Shown here one piece after another: positions 7,631 through 14,994 of a DNA stretch of 34,850 nucleotides. A program made the translations under genes and the position numbers. The notes below the pieces were generated by a model, which saw nothing but the letters and a program-made list of their open reading frames with translations, had not been told where the DNA came from and did not search any database. The stretch is from contig JAPLOT010000081.1 of assembly GCA_026400595.1 (NCBI GenBank), positions 1 through 34,850 of the forward strand, given 5' to 3'. This DNA is from Alphaproteobacteria bacterium (GTDB lineage: Bacteria; Pseudomonadota; Alphaproteobacteria; Rhizobiales; Aestuariivirgaceae). Position 1 is the first letter of the stretch, and each line of letters starts with the position of its first letter.

Positions 7631-9213
7631 CGCGCCAGCGCCCGATCGGCCGCCGTGGCCGGAATCCACCACGCCCGTCCCCGGGGAGTCTCGACATACT
7701 CCGGCCACGGAAAATCGAGCGGCGGATCGTAGTCGCACCAGGGCACCGGGTCGGCTTCCTTCGCCTTGCGGTCCGCGAACTCGGCCTTGGCTTGCGCCAG
7801 GGTACCCCGATCCAGCATCAGATCGAGGATGGTGGCGGCGATGGTCTTGCCTGCCGTGGCGATGGTCGGGTCGATGCAGGCGGGAATGCCGCCCAGGGCA
7901 TTGAGCGCCCATTCGGGATAGGCAAATCCCGGCGGCGCCTTCAGCACGGCGCGCCCGACATAAAAGCGCGCCGTGGGCGCAAACCACGTCATGTCCGTGT
8001 AATCGTCGGAGGTGTAGTGCGTCTGCCAGGCGGGGATCTGGTCGCGGATGCGGCGCTCGGCCTCCTCCGGCGGGATGAGCTGGGACAGTTCATCCGCGAA
8101 GGGCGAGGGCATGGCCTCGAGGCCGAGTTCGCGCTGCAAGGCCTGGGCCTTTGCCACGGCATCGGCGCCATAACGCGGCGCGCCCGCCCTTTCGAGATTG
8201 CGAAAAGTGATCTCCGCCATGGCATGATTGGCGAGACCGGGTTTCGACTTCGACACCCAATGCTTCCGGACGGTACAATGAGCGGCCGTGGCGGCGGCCG
8301 CCGCGTTGCGGTCGAGAACGGCATGGATGTTCCGCAGCATGGCGACATCGGGCGCGCGGGCGGCAAACATGATCATCGCCATCTGGGCGGCGAGGTTGTC
8401 GGCGGTTGCCTGGCCGCTGGCGAGAATTGTCTCGTTCAATGTCCAGGTCCCGCTGTGCGGCAGCATGTGGTCGCGCATCATCTTCGACAACGTGTACATG
8501 GCAACCACTGCGTCATTCGCGCCCGGCGCGCGCGCCATGGTGTGAGCGGCGGGAATCGGCCCACCCGCAGCTCCCGATCCCTGCAGCCAGGTTTCCGGGC
8601 TCTCGCAGAGGAACTCGTAGATCGCGGCATGATAGGGGCCGCAATGCGTATCCCAGCGCGCCGTATTGCAATAGGGCATCATGTAGAAGGGATGGAAGGA
8701 CAGGATGGCGTCGAGTCCATCATAGTAACCGCGCGCCGCATGGATGGGCTTCGATCCCCTCACCTTTTCGGCCGGCTCGCCCATGAAGCGGATCGTGCCG
8801 GAAATGCCGTGCGCCTGCATCGCCGCCTTGGCGGCCAGCGCGCCAACCAGCGAGCCGATGCCCAGAGCCGAATGCGGATCGGTATGGCCGCCCGCAAAGC
8901 GCGACAGGCCCGGGCGCGGCGCACGATAGGTGTCGGCGATCTGGCAGTTGCCCGGCACGGCATCGTACTCGGCATAGGCCATTATGGTGGGGCCAGGCCC
9001 ATTGGACCAGGTGGCCGCAAAGGCCGTGGGCATGCCGCCGCTGCCCTCCTCCACATCAAATCCCTCGGCCCGCAGCTTTCCGACATACCATGCGCTCGAC
9101 CTGTATTCCCGCCACGCCGTCTCCGCGAGATCCCAGATATGCGCGTTCCATTGCGACCAGTGCGGCTGCATGGCCTCGACCCAGGCAAAGGCCGTGCGTT
9201 GCGAGTCATGCAT
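7627..9213 (-). CDS. M20 family amidohydrolase (AbgB-like subfamily with an altered metal site)
   Basis: A 528-residue predicted amidohydrolase related to aminobenzoyl-glutamate hydrolase and aminoacylases. Recognisable blocks are the N-terminal LAETAWREYRSS, AEYDAVPGN, then GGHTDPHSALG where AbgB has GHGCGHNLLG, and GEPAEKVRGSK where AbgB has CPAEEGGSGK. The bridging Cys is therefore Asp, and the second Glu of the catalytic pair is Lys. A later AAHTMA corresponds to the dimerisation-domain His. The substrate is unknown. The track start at 9216 is TTG; the adjacent ATG at 9213 lies inside the last codons of mocR (8-bp overlap), implying translational coupling. Its stop overlaps the convergent DUF1194 gene. 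Confidence 0.85.
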   Translation of the reverse strand: MHDSQRTAFAWVEAMQPHWSQWNAHIWDLAETAWREYRSSAWYVGKLRAEGFDVEEGSGGMPTAFAATWSNGPGPTIMAYAEYDAVPGNCQIADTYRAPRPGLSRFAGGHTDPHSALGIGSLVGALAAKAAMQAHGISGTIRFMGEPAEKVRGSKPIHAARGYYDGLDAILSFHPFYMMPYCNTARWDTHCGPYHAAIYEFLCESPETWLQGSGAAGGPIPAAHTMARAPGANDAVVAMYTLSKMMRDHMLPHSGTWTLNETILASGQATADNLAAQMAMIMFAARAPDVAMLRNIHAVLDRNAAAAATAAHCTVRKHWVSKSKPGLANHAMAEITFRNLERAGAPRYGADAVAKAQALQRELGLEAMPSPFADELSQLIPPEEAERRIRDQIPAWQTHYTSDDYTDMTWFAPTARFYVGRAVLKAPPGFAYPEWALNALGGIPACIDPTIATAGKTIAATILDLMLDRGTLAQAKAEFADRKAKEADPVPWCDYDPPLDFPWPEYVETPRGRAWWIPATAADRALAR

Positions 9214-10636
9214 CAAGAACCTCGATCAATTTCCTCGCCGCGCGGGCGATCTCGTCTTCGGTGAAGCCGGCAAAGCTCAAGAGAAGCCCCTGCTTGCGCT
9301 TTCGACCCGCATAATGCCCCGACAGGGACTGGCTTTCGATGCCATGCGCCAAGAGACGCGCGACAAGCCCCTCGTCGTCGGCGTGATCGTCAAGGCGCAG
9401 CAGCAGGGTCAGGCCCGCCGGCGAAGCTTCCACGTCAAAGAGCCTGCCGTCGCCGGGCTTGAGCGCGGCGATGAGGCATTCCCGCCGTGCCGCATAGATG
9501 CGGCGCATGCGGCGGATGTGGATGGCAAAGGCACCGCTCGACATGAAGCTGGCCAGCGCCGGCTGCGCCATGAGCGACGGCGGCGCGCCGTGCGACAGGC
9601 GCTCGTCGCGGAAGCGGCCAACCAGCGTCTTCGGCACCACCAGATAGCCCAGCCGGAGGATCGGCGAGAAGACCTTCGAGAAGGTGCCCGAGTAGATGAC
9701 GCTCGCCCGCTTGTCGAGACTCATCAGCGCCGGCAGGGGTCTTCCGACATAGCGGTATTCGCTGTCGTAGTCGTCCTCGATGACGATGGCACCGGCATCC
9801 GCCGCCCAGTCCAGGAGTTCGAGCCTGCGCGCCAAAGGCATGGTGACACCGGTCGGATACTGCCGTGCCGGGGTGACGAAGGCCGCCCGCGCCTGTGCCG
9901 CCCGCTCCCGCCCTGCCGACACCACCAGTCCTTCGTGGTCGACGGGAACCGGAACAACCGAAACGCCCCCCAAGGCGAAGACCCGGCGCGCGGTCGGATA
10001 GCCGGGCTCCTCGATCCAGATCCGATCGCCATCCTTCAGCACCGCGCGCGCCACGAGATCGAAGGCATCGACGCCCCCGGCCGTGACGATGACCTGTTCG
10101 GTGTCGCACGAAATCCCGCGCCACTCATAGAGGTGACGGGCGATGGCCTCCCGCAGCGGCAACCATCCGAAGGCATCATTGTGCTCGAGAAGCGTCACTG
10201 GCGGGTTGCGCCAGAAGCGTCCGAGCAACCGGCCCCAGTCATCATGGGGGAAGTTCTCCCAGTCCACCAGGCCGAAGCGGAAAGGCCGCGCCGGCTCGCG
10301 GCGCTGGCCTGCCGCCCTCGTGATCCTTGCCGGACGCGGTGCGGCAGCCGTCAGCAGCGACTCCGGCAGCTCCGCCGCCACGCGCGTGCCCGAGCCCGAA
10401 CGCGTCTCGATATAGCCCTCGCCCAGCAGCTGGCCATAGGCCTCCACGATGGTGGCGCGCGCCACTTTCAATTCGTCCGCAAGGGCCCGGGTCGACGGCA
10501 GCTTGGCCTGCGGCCTGAGCCGGCCGTCCAGCACCAGCGCCCTGATCTGCCGGGCAATCTGCGAATGCAGCGGTTCGCGGTCGTCGCGGTCGACGCCCAG
10601 CTCACTGGCCGAGGTTCCGAGAAGTGGTCTGCTCAT
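9206..10636 (-). CDS. MocR-type transcriptional regulator (GntR HTH fused to aminotransferase-like domain)
   Basis: About 476 residues. The N-terminal GntR-family winged helix (about 15-85) reads PLHSQIARQIRALVLDG, then LPSTRALADELKVARATIVEAYGQL. The rest is a fold-type I PLP-binding domain with EEPGYPTARRVF, VIEDDYDSEYRY and the PLP-binding Lys in YSGTFSKVFSP. MocR proteins sense PLP or PLP-amine adducts. The ATG at 10636 (MSRPLLGTSASEL) is chosen because the upstream palindrome would otherwise fall inside the coding region. It is divergent from a PNPOx-like gene and overlaps the downstream amidohydrolase, so these three genes probably form one regulatory module. Confidence 0.93.
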   Translation of the reverse strand: MSRPLLGTSASELGVDRDDREPLHSQIARQIRALVLDGRLRPQAKLPSTRALADELKVARATIVEAYGQLLGEGYIETRSGSGTRVAAELPESLLTAAAPRPARITRAAGQRREPARPFRFGLVDWENFPHDDWGRLLGRFWRNPPVTLLEHNDAFGWLPLREAIARHLYEWRGISCDTEQVIVTAGGVDAFDLVARAVLKDGDRIWIEEPGYPTARRVFALGGVSVVPVPVDHEGLVVSAGRERAAQARAAFVTPARQYPTGVTMPLARRLELLDWAADAGAIVIEDDYDSEYRYVGRPLPALMSLDKRASVIYSGTFSKVFSPILRLGYLVVPKTLVGRFRDERLSHGAPPSLMAQPALASFMSSGAFAIHIRRMRRIYAARRECLIAALKPGDGRLFDVEASPAGLTLLLRLDDHADDEGLVARLLAHGIESQSLSGHYAGRKRKQGLLLSFAGFTEDEIARAARKLIEVLDA

Positions 10637-10647
10637 AAGCGTCAAAC

Positions 10648-10669
10648 ATGGTCCTTTCATCCGGACCAT
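10648..10669. promoter_or_regulatory. Palindromic operator between mocR and the PNPOx-like gene
   Basis: ATGGTCC-N8-GGACCAT is a perfect inverted repeat with 7-bp arms. It lies 11 bp upstream of the chosen mocR start and 38 bp upstream of the divergent PNPOx-like start. A divergent MocR regulator and a target gene flanking one palindrome is the classic autoregulatory layout, so this is the likely MocR binding site. Binding is inference; the repeat is seen directly. Confidence 0.6.
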
Positions 10670-10707
10670 ATCGCAGCCTAAGAGGGATCGCAAACAGGAG
10701 ACCACAA

Positions 10708-11355
10708 ATGGCTGCTGCCCCCAGCGAACGAACGCGCGTGAAGCGGCTGAACAAGCGCGCGAAGTATGATGCAGAGACAGTGCATGGCATTCTTGATGCC
10801 ATGCCAGTCTGCAGCGTTGGCTATGTCTTCAAGGGCGCGCCCTTCGTGACCACCACGCTGCAGTGGCGCGAGGGCGATCACATCTTCTGGCACGGTTCGG
10901 CCGCCAGCCGCATGCTGGAGGCCTGCGAGAATGCCGAGGTCTGCGTCAGCGTCAGCATCATCGACGGCTTCGTGATGGCGCGCTCGGCCTTCAATCATTC
11001 CTGCAACTACCGCTCGGTCATGGTCTTCGGAACCGCCCGCAAGATCACCGACCCCGCCGAGAAGGAGCTGCGGTTGCGCAATTTCACCGAGCAGCTCTGG
11101 CCCGGCAGGTGGGACATGCTGCGCCCTGTCACGGCCAAGGAAATCAAGGCGACGACGGTGCTCACCCTTGCCCTGGACGAATCCTCGGCCAAGGTCCGCA
11201 ACGGACCTCCAGGCGACGACGAGGAGGACTATGCCCTTCCCATCTGGGCCGGCGTCATTCCGGTCAGGACCCAGATCCTTCCGTCGACGGACGATCCGCG
11301 CCTGATCCCGGGCCTCACCCCTCCGCCGCATATCGGCAGCTTCAAGTTCGGCTAG
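10708..11355 (+). CDS. Pyridoxamine 5'-phosphate oxidase-like FMN-binding split-barrel protein
   Basis: A 215-residue cytoplasmic flavin-binding protein of the PNPOx-like/nitroimidazole-resistance-related group. The core is seen in VGYVFKGAPFVTTTLQWREGD, IFWHGSAASRMLEA, NAEVCVSVSIIDGFVMARSAF and YRSVMVFGTARKI, all strands of the split barrel. True PdxH lacks this arrangement, so PNP oxidase activity should not be assumed; many relatives are flavin or F420 reductases. The ATG at 10708 has a good AGGAG seven bases upstream; the track's 10648 start would run through the operator. Regulation by the divergent MocR protein is likely. The stop codon overlaps the convergent channel gene at one CTAG. 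Confidence 0.87.
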   Translation: MAAAPSERTRVKRLNKRAKYDAETVHGILDAMPVCSVGYVFKGAPFVTTTLQWREGDHIFWHGSAASRMLEACENAEVCVSVSIIDGFVMARSAFNHSCNYRSVMVFGTARKITDPAEKELRLRNFTEQLWPGRWDMLRPVTAKEIKATTVLTLALDESSAKVRNGPPGDDEEDYALPIWAGVIPVRTQILPSTDDPRLIPGLTPPPHIGSFKFG

Positions 11356-11762
11356 GCTGTGCGCCGCATCAGCTCGACCATATAGGCCGTCGACCAACCG
11401 AACATGAGAAAGCCGTTGGCTGTCGTGAGGCCAGACAGCAAGCGCCAGTCCGGCCCGAGCGTGATGTCGCCAAAACCGGCCGTGGTGAAGGACACCAGCG
11501 CGAAGTAGACGGCAGGTTCGAGCGTGTCGAAGGCGCCGACCGCGAGGAACGTGACGGCCCAGGCCATGACATTGATCAACTGCACCCCAAGGATGAACAG
11601 CACCGTCGTGATGATCACGCCGGTATTGGCATAACGCCGCAGGTAGCGGCGCTCGAATTTGATCATCGCCTCAAGTCGCCGGTTAAGGTAGGCCAGCATC
11701 TCGGCCTGGAAGGCGACCGTTATGGCGATCACGAGCATGCCGATCAGGATCTGCACGATCAC
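11352..11762 (-). CDS. Small two-pore-domain-type ion channel protein (Ion_trans_2)
   Basis: A 136-residue membrane protein with three hydrophobic helices (about 3-23, 48-74, 109-131). A pore helix and selectivity filter, SFTTAGFGD (about residues 91-99), fit the potassium-channel TxGxGD pattern, with Ala for the usual Val and Phe for Tyr. There is no attached RCK or cyclic-nucleotide domain. The track ORF starts upstream at 12176, but the frame overlaps the NTF2-like gene. A GTG at 11762 makes a GTGA overlap with that gene's stop codon, so I chose it; it implies translational coupling. A minimal cation channel is likely; potassium selectivity is inference. Confidence 0.8.
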   Translation of the reverse strand: MIVQILIGMLVIAITVAFQAEMLAYLNRRLEAMIKFERRYLRRYANTGVIITTVLFILGVQLINVMAWAVTFLAVGAFDTLEPAVYFALVSFTTAGFGDITLGPDWRLLSGLTTANGFLMFGWSTAYMVELMRRTA

Positions 11763-12118
11763 GTGTCGGAAACCTCCACGCGGAGGATCTGCCCCTGGGC
11801 GTTGAGCGTCACATGCTCGACGCCGGCGCGCCGGAAGGCCTTGCCGCTCGATCGCGACGTCGCAGCAAGCCGCCAGACGCTGCGCACAGCGTGCGGCGCG
11901 ATCAGCTCCATCGAGTCGTCGATGGAGTGCTGGTCGGGATATTCGGCAAAGTAGGCCGACATCGACTGCAGGATGGCTTCGCGTCCGGTGAGCACGCCAA
12001 TGGCGGGCGAGTGATAGGTGGCATCGGGCGCGATCAAGGGTTTCACCAGATTCACGTCGAATGCGTTCAGCGCCTCGTGGTATCGCCTGACGATGGCCAG
12101 CGCGTCGACCGCATTCAC
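11759..12118 (-). CDS. NTF2-like / SnoaL-like domain protein
   Basis: A 119-residue alpha+beta cone protein. It opens with the family helix AIVRRYHEALNAFDVNLVKPLIAPDATYHSPA and continues with GREAILQSMSAYF, consistent with the SnoaL/DUF4440-type fold. Such domains are isomerases, dehydratases or ligand-binding modules; no specific catalytic residues identify a reaction here. Translation begins at a GTG at 12118, which overlaps the stop codon of the upstream M20 peptidase as GTGA. It is the third gene of a tightly coupled leftward unit. Confidence 0.78.
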   Translation of the reverse strand: MNAVDALAIVRRYHEALNAFDVNLVKPLIAPDATYHSPAIGVLTGREAILQSMSAYFAEYPDQHSIDDSMELIAPHAVRSVWRLAATSRSSGKAFRRAGVEHVTLNAQGQILRVEVSDT

Positions 12119-13512
12119 GATGCCAGGCCGCCGATGATGCGGATCCAGCTGCGGATGCCCCGCTGGAAGCTTGCAAGATTGTATTTCTCGTTGGGACTGT
12201 GGATCGCGTCGTCGTTCAGGCCGAAGCCGACAAGCACGCTGTCCATGCCGAGGATGTCCTTGAAGGAACGGCAGATCGGAATCGAACCACCCGATCCCAT
12301 CAGCACAGCATCGCGCTTGAACTCAGCCTTGAGCGCCGCCGCCGATTTCGAGATCCAGGGATTGTTCTCCGGGATCTCGGTGGCCGGACTGCCGCCGCCG
12401 CGCCCGGAGAACGTGACCTTGCAGTCCTTCGGGATACGCGCCTTCACAAACGCCTGGAAGGCCTTCAACACCTTCTCCGGGTCCTGCTTGCCGACCAGCC
12501 GGAAGGTGAACTTGGCATGGGCCTGCGACGGCAGGACCGTCTTGGTGCCGGCGCCGGTATAGCCGCCCCAGACGCCGTTCACCTCTGCCGTGGGCCGCGC
12601 CCAGATCTGCTCAAGCACGCTCTTGCCCTTCTCGCCCGCCGGAACCGTGAGGCCGACCTCCTTCAGAAACTTCGCGTCCGAGAACTTCAGGGCCTTCCAC
12701 TGCTTCTTCGTGGCGGCAGGCAGCGGCGACACGCCATCATAGAAGCCGGGAATGGTGATCTTGCCCGTCTTGTCATGCAGGGCTGCGATCACCTTGCTCA
12801 GGACGCGGATGGGATTCATCGCGGGTCCGCCATACATGCCGGAATGCAGATCGATGCGCGGCCCGGTGATGGTGACCTCCTCATGCACTAGCCCGCGCAG
12901 GCGCGTGGTGATGGCTGGCGTCTTCGCATCCCACATGTTGGTATCGCAGACGAAGGCCACGGCGCAGGACAGTTCCTTCCTGTTGGCCTTCAGGAAGGGC
13001 ACGAGCGACGGCGAACCCGATTCTTCCTCGCCTTCGATGAGGAAGGTCGCCTTGATCGGCAGCGAGCCGGTCGCCGTGATCCATGCGCGCGCCGCCTCGA
13101 CAAAGGTCATGAACTGTCCCTTGTCGTCAGCAGTGCCGCGGCCATAGAGGCGTTCGATGCCATCCGCATCCTTGCGGCGCTGCGGCGCGAAGGGCGGGGT
13201 CTTCCACAGCTCCAGCGGATCCGCAGGCTGTACATCATAGTGCCCATAGAACAGGACATGCGGCGTCTTCGCATTCGCATCCTTGGGCGTGTAATGCTCC
13301 ACGACCATCGGGCGCCCAGGTGTCGGCCTGGCCTTCGCATCGAAACCCATGGACGAAAGGTCGGCGACGATGGCCGCTGCCGCCCTGTCGCAGTCGGCGG
13401 CGTGGGCCGGATCGGTCGAGATCGAGGGAATCCGGCAGAGCGTGAAAAGCCTTTCGAGGCTCTGGTCGAAGTCCTTCTCTGCGGCGGAGAGAATGGGGGC
13501 AAGGTCGGTCAT
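12115..13512 (-). CDS. M20 family metallopeptidase (dipeptidase-like), copy 2
   Basis: A 465-residue cytosolic di-zinc hydrolase of the M20 dipeptidase/carnosinase-like group. Metal-site and catalytic motifs are present: FYGHYDVQPADP (metal His and catalytic Asp), GTADDKGQ (bridging Asp), IEGEEESGS (general-base and metal Glu), VCDTNMW, and the C-terminal HSPNEKY (metal His). The lid domain carries DLHSGMYGG, whose His contacts substrate in the partner subunit. The ATG at 13512 has GAGGA seven bases upstream; the track's 13620 start overlaps the upstream gene. It is a close paralogue of the preceding gene, with only 10 bp between them. Confidence 0.93.
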   Translation of the reverse strand: MTDLAPILSAAEKDFDQSLERLFTLCRIPSISTDPAHAADCDRAAAAIVADLSSMGFDAKARPTPGRPMVVEHYTPKDANAKTPHVLFYGHYDVQPADPLELWKTPPFAPQRRKDADGIERLYGRGTADDKGQFMTFVEAARAWITATGSLPIKATFLIEGEEESGSPSLVPFLKANRKELSCAVAFVCDTNMWDAKTPAITTRLRGLVHEEVTITGPRIDLHSGMYGGPAMNPIRVLSKVIAALHDKTGKITIPGFYDGVSPLPAATKKQWKALKFSDAKFLKEVGLTVPAGEKGKSVLEQIWARPTAEVNGVWGGYTGAGTKTVLPSQAHAKFTFRLVGKQDPEKVLKAFQAFVKARIPKDCKVTFSGRGGGSPATEIPENNPWISKSAAALKAEFKRDAVLMGSGGSIPICRSFKDILGMDSVLVGFGLNDDAIHSPNEKYNLASFQRGIRSWIRIIGGLAS

Positions 13513-13522
13513 GGATCGTTCC

Positions 13523-14971
13523 TCACGCAAATTCGGAGATGATGCGGGCCCAGCTGCGGATGCCCTTGTGATAGCATTCGACGTCGTATTTCTCGTTGGG
13601 ACTGTGAACGCTATCGGCATCGCGCGCGAAGCCCACCAGCAGGCTGTCGATTCCCAAGTGAGTCTTGAAGGACTCGACCACGGGGATCGATGCGCCGCAG
13701 CCGATCAGCGCGGCGGGCCTCCCCCATTCGTCCTCCAGGGCCTTCCGCGCGGCAATGACCCACGGCGTGTCAGCCGCAATCGAGATGCCGGTGCTGTCGC
13801 CGTGACCGCCAGAGAACCTCGCCTTGCAATCCTTCGGCAGGCGGGCCTTCACGAAGTCCCGGAACGCCTTGTGGATCTTGCGTGGGTTCTGACCTTCCAC
13901 GAGGCGGAAGGTGAGTTTGGCGGTGGCTTCCGCCGGCAAGACGGTCTTGGAGCCAGCGCCGCGATAGCCGCCGAAGATGCCGTTGAACTCGGCGGTCGGG
14001 CGGGCCCACATCTGTTCGAGCGGCGTGAACGCCGTCTCGCCAGCAGGCTGCGACAGGCCGACATCGCCGAGATACTTCTTTGCCGAAAATCGCAGCTTCG
14101 ACCATTCCCGCCGGCGCTCGGCCGAGGGGGGCTTTACACCGTCGTAGAAGCCGGGAATGGTCACACGGCCCCGAGAGTCGTGCATATCGGCCAGGATGCG
14201 GCTTAGTACCTTGATCGGATTGACGGCCGGGCCGCCATAGTATCCGGAGTGGAGGTCGATCTTCGGCCCGGTGACGATCACCTCGTCATCGATGCAGCCG
14301 CGCAGCCGCGTGATGATGGCCGGGGTTTCGTCCATCCAGAGTTCGGTATCGCAGATGAAGGCGGCATCCGCCTTGAACTCGCGCGCATTGAGGGCCAGGA
14401 AGCGGTCAATGTGGGTGGAATCCCCCTCCTCGTCGCCCTCGAGCATGATCGTCAGCCGGAAGGGCAAGGAGCCCACCTGCGAGAGCCATGCCCGGCTGGC
14501 TTCGAGAAAGGTCATCAACTGGCCCTTGTCGTCGCTGGCCCCCCTGGCAAAGATGCGATCCTTGCCATCCTTTCCCCTGCGGATCTGCGGGGAGAAGGGC
14601 GGGCTGTCCCACAGCTGCAGCGGATCGGCGGGCTGTACGTCATAATGACCATAGAAGAGGATATGGGGTGGCCGCGGCGAGGCGGCCGGCGGGTCAAGTT
14701 TTCCGATCACGACCGGCTGGCCGGTGGTCTCCCGGATCGAGGCCTCGAAACCCATGGCGGCGAGGGTTCCTTCCAGCCAGCGGGCGGCATCACGGCACGA
14801 CCCGTGGTATTGCGGATCGGTACCGACGGAGGGAAAGCGGAGAAATTCGAACAGGCGGTCAAGGCTGAAAGTAAATTGTTGATCAATTTGCGCGAGAACA
14901 GGTTCAAGATGGGACAAGACAACACCATGGGGCCGGAAAACCGGAATCATAGGCACTGTCTCACGGCGCAT
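13523..14971 (-). CDS. M20 family metallopeptidase (dipeptidase-like), copy 1
   Basis: About 482 residues, similar along its whole length to the next gene; roughly half of the positions look identical by eye. Motifs are FYGHYDVQPADP, GASDDKGQ, LEGDEEGDS in place of the more usual EGEEExGS, ICDTELW, DLHSGYYGG and HSPNEKY. It probably cleaves dipeptides or N-acyl/beta-alanyl-type peptides; the substrate is not determined. The N-terminus is uncertain: ATG 14971 leaves 23 bp before the divergent transporter, ATG 14950 gives 44 bp, and similarity to the paralogue begins only around residue 20. It is the first gene of the leftward four-gene unit. Confidence 0.92.
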   Translation of the reverse strand: MRRETVPMIPVFRPHGVVLSHLEPVLAQIDQQFTFSLDRLFEFLRFPSVGTDPQYHGSCRDAARWLEGTLAAMGFEASIRETTGQPVVIGKLDPPAASPRPPHILFYGHYDVQPADPLQLWDSPPFSPQIRRGKDGKDRIFARGASDDKGQLMTFLEASRAWLSQVGSLPFRLTIMLEGDEEGDSTHIDRFLALNAREFKADAAFICDTELWMDETPAIITRLRGCIDDEVIVTGPKIDLHSGYYGGPAVNPIKVLSRILADMHDSRGRVTIPGFYDGVKPPSAERRREWSKLRFSAKKYLGDVGLSQPAGETAFTPLEQMWARPTAEFNGIFGGYRGAGSKTVLPAEATAKLTFRLVEGQNPRKIHKAFRDFVKARLPKDCKARFSGGHGDSTGISIAADTPWVIAARKALEDEWGRPAALIGCGASIPVVESFKTHLGIDSLLVGFARDADSVHSPNEKYDVECYHKGIRSWARIISEFA

Positions 14972-14994
14972 GCCCGTGGAGCAAGGGTCAGGTC

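Noticed and set aside
8984-10681. 565-residue plus-strand ORF
   Set aside because: Antisense shadow of mocR and the M20 amidohydrolase gene, with arginine/histidine-rich low-complexity composition and no recognisable domain.
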